Source of the DNA: Myxococcales bacterium
GTDB taxonomy: Bacteria; Myxococcota_A; Polyangia; Polyangiales; Ga0077539
Assembly: GCA_030652255.1 (NCBI GenBank)
Contig: JAUSAZ010000137.1
Span: forward strand, 1-53,452
DNA: 53,452 nt
Direction: 5' to 3'
Below the pieces are notes generated by a model that was not told where the DNA came from, did no database searches, and saw nothing but the letters and a program-made list of their open reading frames with translations. Of the stretch, positions 50,637-53,452 are shown one piece after another. A program made the position numbers and the translations under genes. Numbering within the stretch: the stretch's first letter is position 1; each line of letters starts with the position of its first letter.

Positions 50637-52252
50637 GCGCGGTGACGTTTCCCGAGGTCTTCAACCTGGCGGACTATTTCCTCTTCGATCGCTTGAAGGA
50701 GGGCCTCGGGGCGGAGGTCGCGCTGCGCTTCGGCGATCGCACCTGGACCTACGCGGAGGTGGCCGCGCGCACCGAGGCCGTGGCGACGCTCTTGCGCGAC
50801 GCGGGGCTGCGCCACGAGGAGCGGGTGCTCATCGTGCTGCCCGACCTGCCGCCCTTCGCGTGGAGCTTCTTCGGGGTGTTGAAGGCCGGCGGGGTGATCG
50901 CGATGGGCAACCCGGACGCTCCGTCGGGCGACCTCGCGTACCTCACGGAGTACACCCGGGCGTCGGTGCTGGTGACGGTTCCGCGGGTGGTGACGGCGCT
51001 GCACGAGGGGCTGCGGACGTCGCCGTGGTTGAAGGCGGTGTTCGTGGTGCCCGACGCGGCGACGGGCGACGACCCGGAGGCCGAGGTGGGCTTCGACACG
51101 GTGCCCGGAATGCGCAGCGAGACGCTCTCGTCGGCGCTGGCCTTCGTGCAGCGCAGCGGGCGGCGCGCGGAGGTGGTGCCGACGCGGCGGGATGACGTCG
51201 CGGTGTGGCTCTTCACCAGCGGCTCGACGGGCAAGCCCAAGGCGGCGGTGCACACGCACCGGGACTTCGCGTTCAACACGGAGGTCTACGCGATCGGTAC
51301 GGTGGGCTACCGGCGTGGGGACATCTGCGTGAGCGTGCCGCGCTTGTTCTTCGGGTATGCGACGGGCACCAACCTGATGTTCCCCTTTCGGGTGGGGGCG
51401 TCGGTGGGGATGTTCTCCGAGCGGCCGACGGTGGAGTCGCTGACGGCGGCGATCGCGAAGTACCGCCCGACGGTGCTGACCAACGTGCCCACGATGATCG
51501 GCAAGCTCCTGGAGCAGGGCTCCGCGGTGGACCTGTCGTCGCTGCGCTTCTGCCTGTCGGCGGGCGAGGCGCTGCCGCCCGCGCTGCTCACCCGCTGGAC
51601 CGAGCGCTGGGGCGTCGAGGTCTACGACGGCATCGGGTCGGCGGAGATGTTCCACATCTATGTGAGCAACCGGCCGGGCGACGTGAAGCCGGGCTCGCTG
51701 GGCCGCGTGGTCGAGGGGTACACCCTCAAGGTGTTGCCCACCGGCGCCGTGGGGCCGGGCGCGGAGCCGGTAGGGCCCAACGAGATCGGCGTGCTGTGGG
51801 TGGCGGGCGACAGCGTGGCCATCGGGTATCACGGCGATCGCGACAAGAGCTGGCAGACCTTCCATGGGCGCTGGTGCTGCACTGGCGACTTGTTCCGATT
51901 GGACGAGGAGGGCTACCTCTGGTTCGGGGGGCGGGCCGACGAGCTGTTGAAGGTCTCGGGGCTCTGGGTGTCTCCACTGGAGGTGGAGGACTGCCTGTTG
52001 GCGCACGCGGCGGTGGCCGAGGTCGCGGTGGTGGGCGTGGAGGTCGACGGGCTGATGGCGTCGCGGGCCTACGTGGTGGCGCGCGAGGGCCAGGCGGCGG
52101 GAGAGGCCCTGGCGGGGGAGCTACAGCAGTGGGCCAAGGGGCGGCTGGCGCGGCACAAGTACCCGCGGCAGGTGGTCTTCGTAAGCGAGCTGCCCAAGAA
52201 CGATCGGGGCAAGATCGACCGCAAGGCGCTGCGGGCGTTGGTGGCGGGGTGA
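50633..52252 (+). CDS. Benzoate-CoA-ligase-family AMP-dependent synthetase
   Basis: A 539-residue acyl/aryl-CoA ligase that activates a carboxylic acid through an acyl-adenylate. The P-loop is LFTSGSTGKPKAAVHTH (near 198), followed by RLFFGYATGTNLMFP, GIGSAEMFHIYVSN and the C-terminal GRADELLKVSGLWVSPLEVE. The catalytic Lys is in LPKNDRGKIDRKAL. SAEMFH and YATGTN are characteristic of the benzoate-CoA ligase branch. The start overlaps the acyl-CoA dehydrogenase stop by ATGA. The substrate is probably a benzoate-type or aminobenzoate acid; this is inference. Confidence 0.93.
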   Translation: MSAVTFPEVFNLADYFLFDRLKEGLGAEVALRFGDRTWTYAEVAARTEAVATLLRDAGLRHEERVLIVLPDLPPFAWSFFGVLKAGGVIAMGNPDAPSGDLAYLTEYTRASVLVTVPRVVTALHEGLRTSPWLKAVFVVPDAATGDDPEAEVGFDTVPGMRSETLSSALAFVQRSGRRAEVVPTRRDDVAVWLFTSGSTGKPKAAVHTHRDFAFNTEVYAIGTVGYRRGDICVSVPRLFFGYATGTNLMFPFRVGASVGMFSERPTVESLTAAIAKYRPTVLTNVPTMIGKLLEQGSAVDLSSLRFCLSAGEALPPALLTRWTERWGVEVYDGIGSAEMFHIYVSNRPGDVKPGSLGRVVEGYTLKVLPTGAVGPGAEPVGPNEIGVLWVAGDSVAIGYHGDRDKSWQTFHGRWCCTGDLFRLDEEGYLWFGGRADELLKVSGLWVSPLEVEDCLLAHAAVAEVAVVGVEVDGLMASRAYVVAREGQAAGEALAGELQQWAKGRLARHKYPRQVVFVSELPKNDRGKIDRKALRALVAG

Positions 52253-52282
52253 GCGAGCCGTGTGTCGGGGCCCGCGCCGTCT

Positions 52283-52990
52283 TCACCCCTTCGGCTTGAG
52301 CACCGCCAGCATCCGCGCCTTCACCGCGTCGCTCACCCACGCCGGCGCCACCTGCGTCGCGAAGGCCTCCGTGGCCTCCTTCGACAGCGCCACCACGCCG
52401 GCGCGCATCGAGCGCTTGGTCGCCGCGTAGGCCTCGCGCGGGTGCGCGGCCAGCGTCGCCAGCACCGCCCTCGCCCGCGCGTCGGGCTCGCTCGACACCT
52501 CGTCCAGCAGACCCAGCGAGAGCGCCTCGGCCGGGCCGTGCAGGCCCGCCCCGAGCAGCACCCGCTCGCGCGTCGTCGGCGGCAGCCGCGCGTTGACGAT
52601 GGCCCAGGTCTTCGGCGGGAATTGCAGCCCCAGCGCGACCTCGTTGAGGCCGATGCGCGCCTTCTCGTCGGCGGCCGAGACGCGCCAGTCGCAGCAGAGC
52701 GCCAGCACGGCGCCGCCCGCGATCGCGTGGCCCTCCACCAGCGCCACCACCGGCGCCGGGTGCAGGTAGAGCGCCTCGAAGGTCTCCTCCAGGAGGCCCA
52801 GGAAGCGCTGCATGCCGCCGAGGTCGAGCGAGGCGACCTCCTTCAGGTTGAGCCCCGCGGAGAAGCACCCTCCCGCCCCGCGCAGCAGCACCGGCGCGTC
52901 CCCCGCCGCCCGCAGTGCGTCGCGCAGGCTGGTCAACACCACCGTGCTCAACGCGTTGCGCCCGGCTCCCTCGATCACGATGTCGATCAT
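52283..52990 (-). CDS. Enoyl-CoA hydratase/isomerase family protein
   Basis: A 235-residue crotonase-fold protein. GAGGCFSAGLNLKEVASLD (oxyanion loop), VEGHAIAGGAVLALCCDWRV and IGLNEVALGLQFPPKTW are recognisable. The first catalytic Glu of hydratases is replaced in AGGAVLALCCD, but the Glu of NEVALGL remains, as in many isomerases. The ATG at 52990 is taken over an open extension to 53008. It converges with the ligase gene (30 bp between stops), and a large inverted repeat begins 60 bp upstream of its start. Confidence 0.88.
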   Translation of the reverse strand: MIDIVIEGAGRNALSTVVLTSLRDALRAAGDAPVLLRGAGGCFSAGLNLKEVASLDLGGMQRFLGLLEETFEALYLHPAPVVALVEGHAIAGGAVLALCCDWRVSAADEKARIGLNEVALGLQFPPKTWAIVNARLPPTTRERVLLGAGLHGPAEALSLGLLDEVSSEPDARARAVLATLAAHPREAYAATKRSMRAGVVALSKEATEAFATQVAPAWVSDAVKARMLAVLKPKG

Positions 52991-53050
52991 GGCCGCGGGC
53001 CATATCACGGGCCCGATCGCTCATGCAGGGCCCCGCCACCGACGCAGCCC

Positions 53051-53370
53051 CATCGTTGCCCTCATCGTGCGCAGTGCGCTTTCAGGCTGGGGTTCCGCGC
53101 GTTGGCGCGTCACCCCAGGCAATAACAGGAGGGCCGCCCCGGACGATGTCCGGGGCTCCGAACGGCCGCCTCTGTGCGTAGCTCGCCGGGGCCACTGTCG
53201 AGCGACCAGAGGGTGCACGCCGGACGTGGCGCCTCCGGCGCGTACCAGGCGAAGCCCGTTAGGAGCCCCGGACACCGTCCGGGGCGGCCCTCCGGTTATT
53301 GCCTGGGGTGTCGCGCCAACGCGCGGAGCCCCAGCCTGAAAGCGGTTCGCGCACGATAAGGGCAACGATG
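53051..53370. repeat. 320-bp element: 109-bp inverted-repeat arms around a 102-nt spacer
   Basis: Bases 53051-53159 are the reverse complement of 53262-53370 with about nine differences. The innermost part of each arm is a further palindrome, GCCCCGGAC-xxx-GTCCGGGGC. The middle has CGCGCGTTGGCGCG. The spacer contains GCGCC-TCC-GGCGC. No coding capacity is convincing. It lies between the start of the crotonase gene and the end of a same-strand partial gene, so it may end the latter's transcript. Size and plan match the element at 10606, though the sequences share nothing obvious. Confidence 0.9.
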
Positions 53371-53384
53371 AGCGACGGAGCCCC

Positions 53385-53452
53385 TCAGTCGTCGACCTTC
53401 CACCCGAGGCCGGCGAGCACCATCACCAGGCCCAGCGCGACCCCGACGGCGT
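53385..53452 (-). CDS. Partial membrane protein (C-terminal end)
   Basis: The minus strand reads into a TGA at 53387-53385 with AVGVALGLVMVLAGLGWKVDD as the last residues, a hydrophobic helix followed by a short polar end. It is cut by the window edge, so neither start nor family can be given. The hydrophobic codon pattern and GC-rich third positions support a real gene. Confidence 0.5.
   Translation of the reverse strand, partial: AVGVALGLVMVLAGLGWKVDD

Overview
This is a very GC-rich chromosomal window that looks like a member of the Myxococcota (Sandaracinaceae/Polyangiales type). The clues are the many secreted lipoproteins with long Asp/Ala/Gly/Pro linkers after the lipobox, VWA plus calcium-binding (TSP3) repeats, a Ser/Thr kinase with an N-terminal zinc ribbon, TPR/PEGA and Pro-rich membrane proteins, and frequent GTG/TTG starts. 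The species assignment is inference; no rRNA is present.

Layout. 1-3456 is the right end of an integrated element: an IS21-type transposase remnant, then a three-gene unit (unknown protein, excisionase-like protein, tyrosine integrase) behind a 22-bp palindrome. The integrase reading frame runs into the 3' end of a tRNA-Gln(UUG) gene on the other strand, so this is the element/chromosome junction. 3588-4898 is deoA. 4902-7261 are two cell-surface genes, and 7271-8773 is a visibly lower-GC pair (an endonuclease/exonuclease/phosphatase-fold protein and an unknown protein) that appears to have landed on the 5' end of the surface-protein gene. 8900-10576 is a pseudouridine synthase fused to an rRNA methyltransferase. 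10577-11088 holds no gene but has a 111-bp-arm inverted repeat and an array of 20/21-bp repeats. Then come a YkgJ-type cysteine-cluster gene, hemE-hemY, a DEAD-box helicase, a PAS protein, a porin-like protein, an oxidoreductase, a probable 2OG-Fe(II) oxygenase, an MFS transporter, a membrane protein and type 2 IPP isomerase (11089-22059).

22212-32460 is a surface-protein region: CAP-domain, lipin-like, VWA and several unknown lipoproteins, interrupted by citrate synthase and a Crp/Fnr regulator. 32643-35735 holds ruvA and a convergent xerD-scpA-scpB operon (chromosome segregation and condensin loading). A tRNA-Ile with anticodon UAU follows, then a coiled-coil zinc-ribbon protein, a Ser/Thr kinase, and an FAD oxidoreductase fused to dihydroneopterin aldolase. 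39321-41450 are a TPR/PEGA protein and a Pro-rich membrane protein. 41755-45736 is a riboflavin operon (ribD, ribE, ribBX, ribH) ending in nusB; the GTP cyclohydrolase II half of the third gene has lost its zinc cysteines. 45746-47238 are an M17-peptidase N-domain protein and a second methyltransferase. 47304-52252 is a tightly coupled acyl-CoA catabolic operon (SDR, RidA-like, enoyl-CoA hydratase-like, acyl-CoA dehydrogenase, benzoate-CoA-ligase-like), followed by an opposing crotonase gene and a second large inverted repeat (109-bp arms) before a partial membrane-protein gene at the right edge.

The most unusual items are the integrase/tRNA overlap, the FAD-FolB fusion, the lower-GC nuclease pair, the UAU-anticodon tRNA-Ile, and two intergenic elements of about 315-320 bp with the same long-hairpin plan but unrelated sequence, one lying beside an array of repeats in helical phase. 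All database, structural and expression statements remain to be checked; only the sequence was read.
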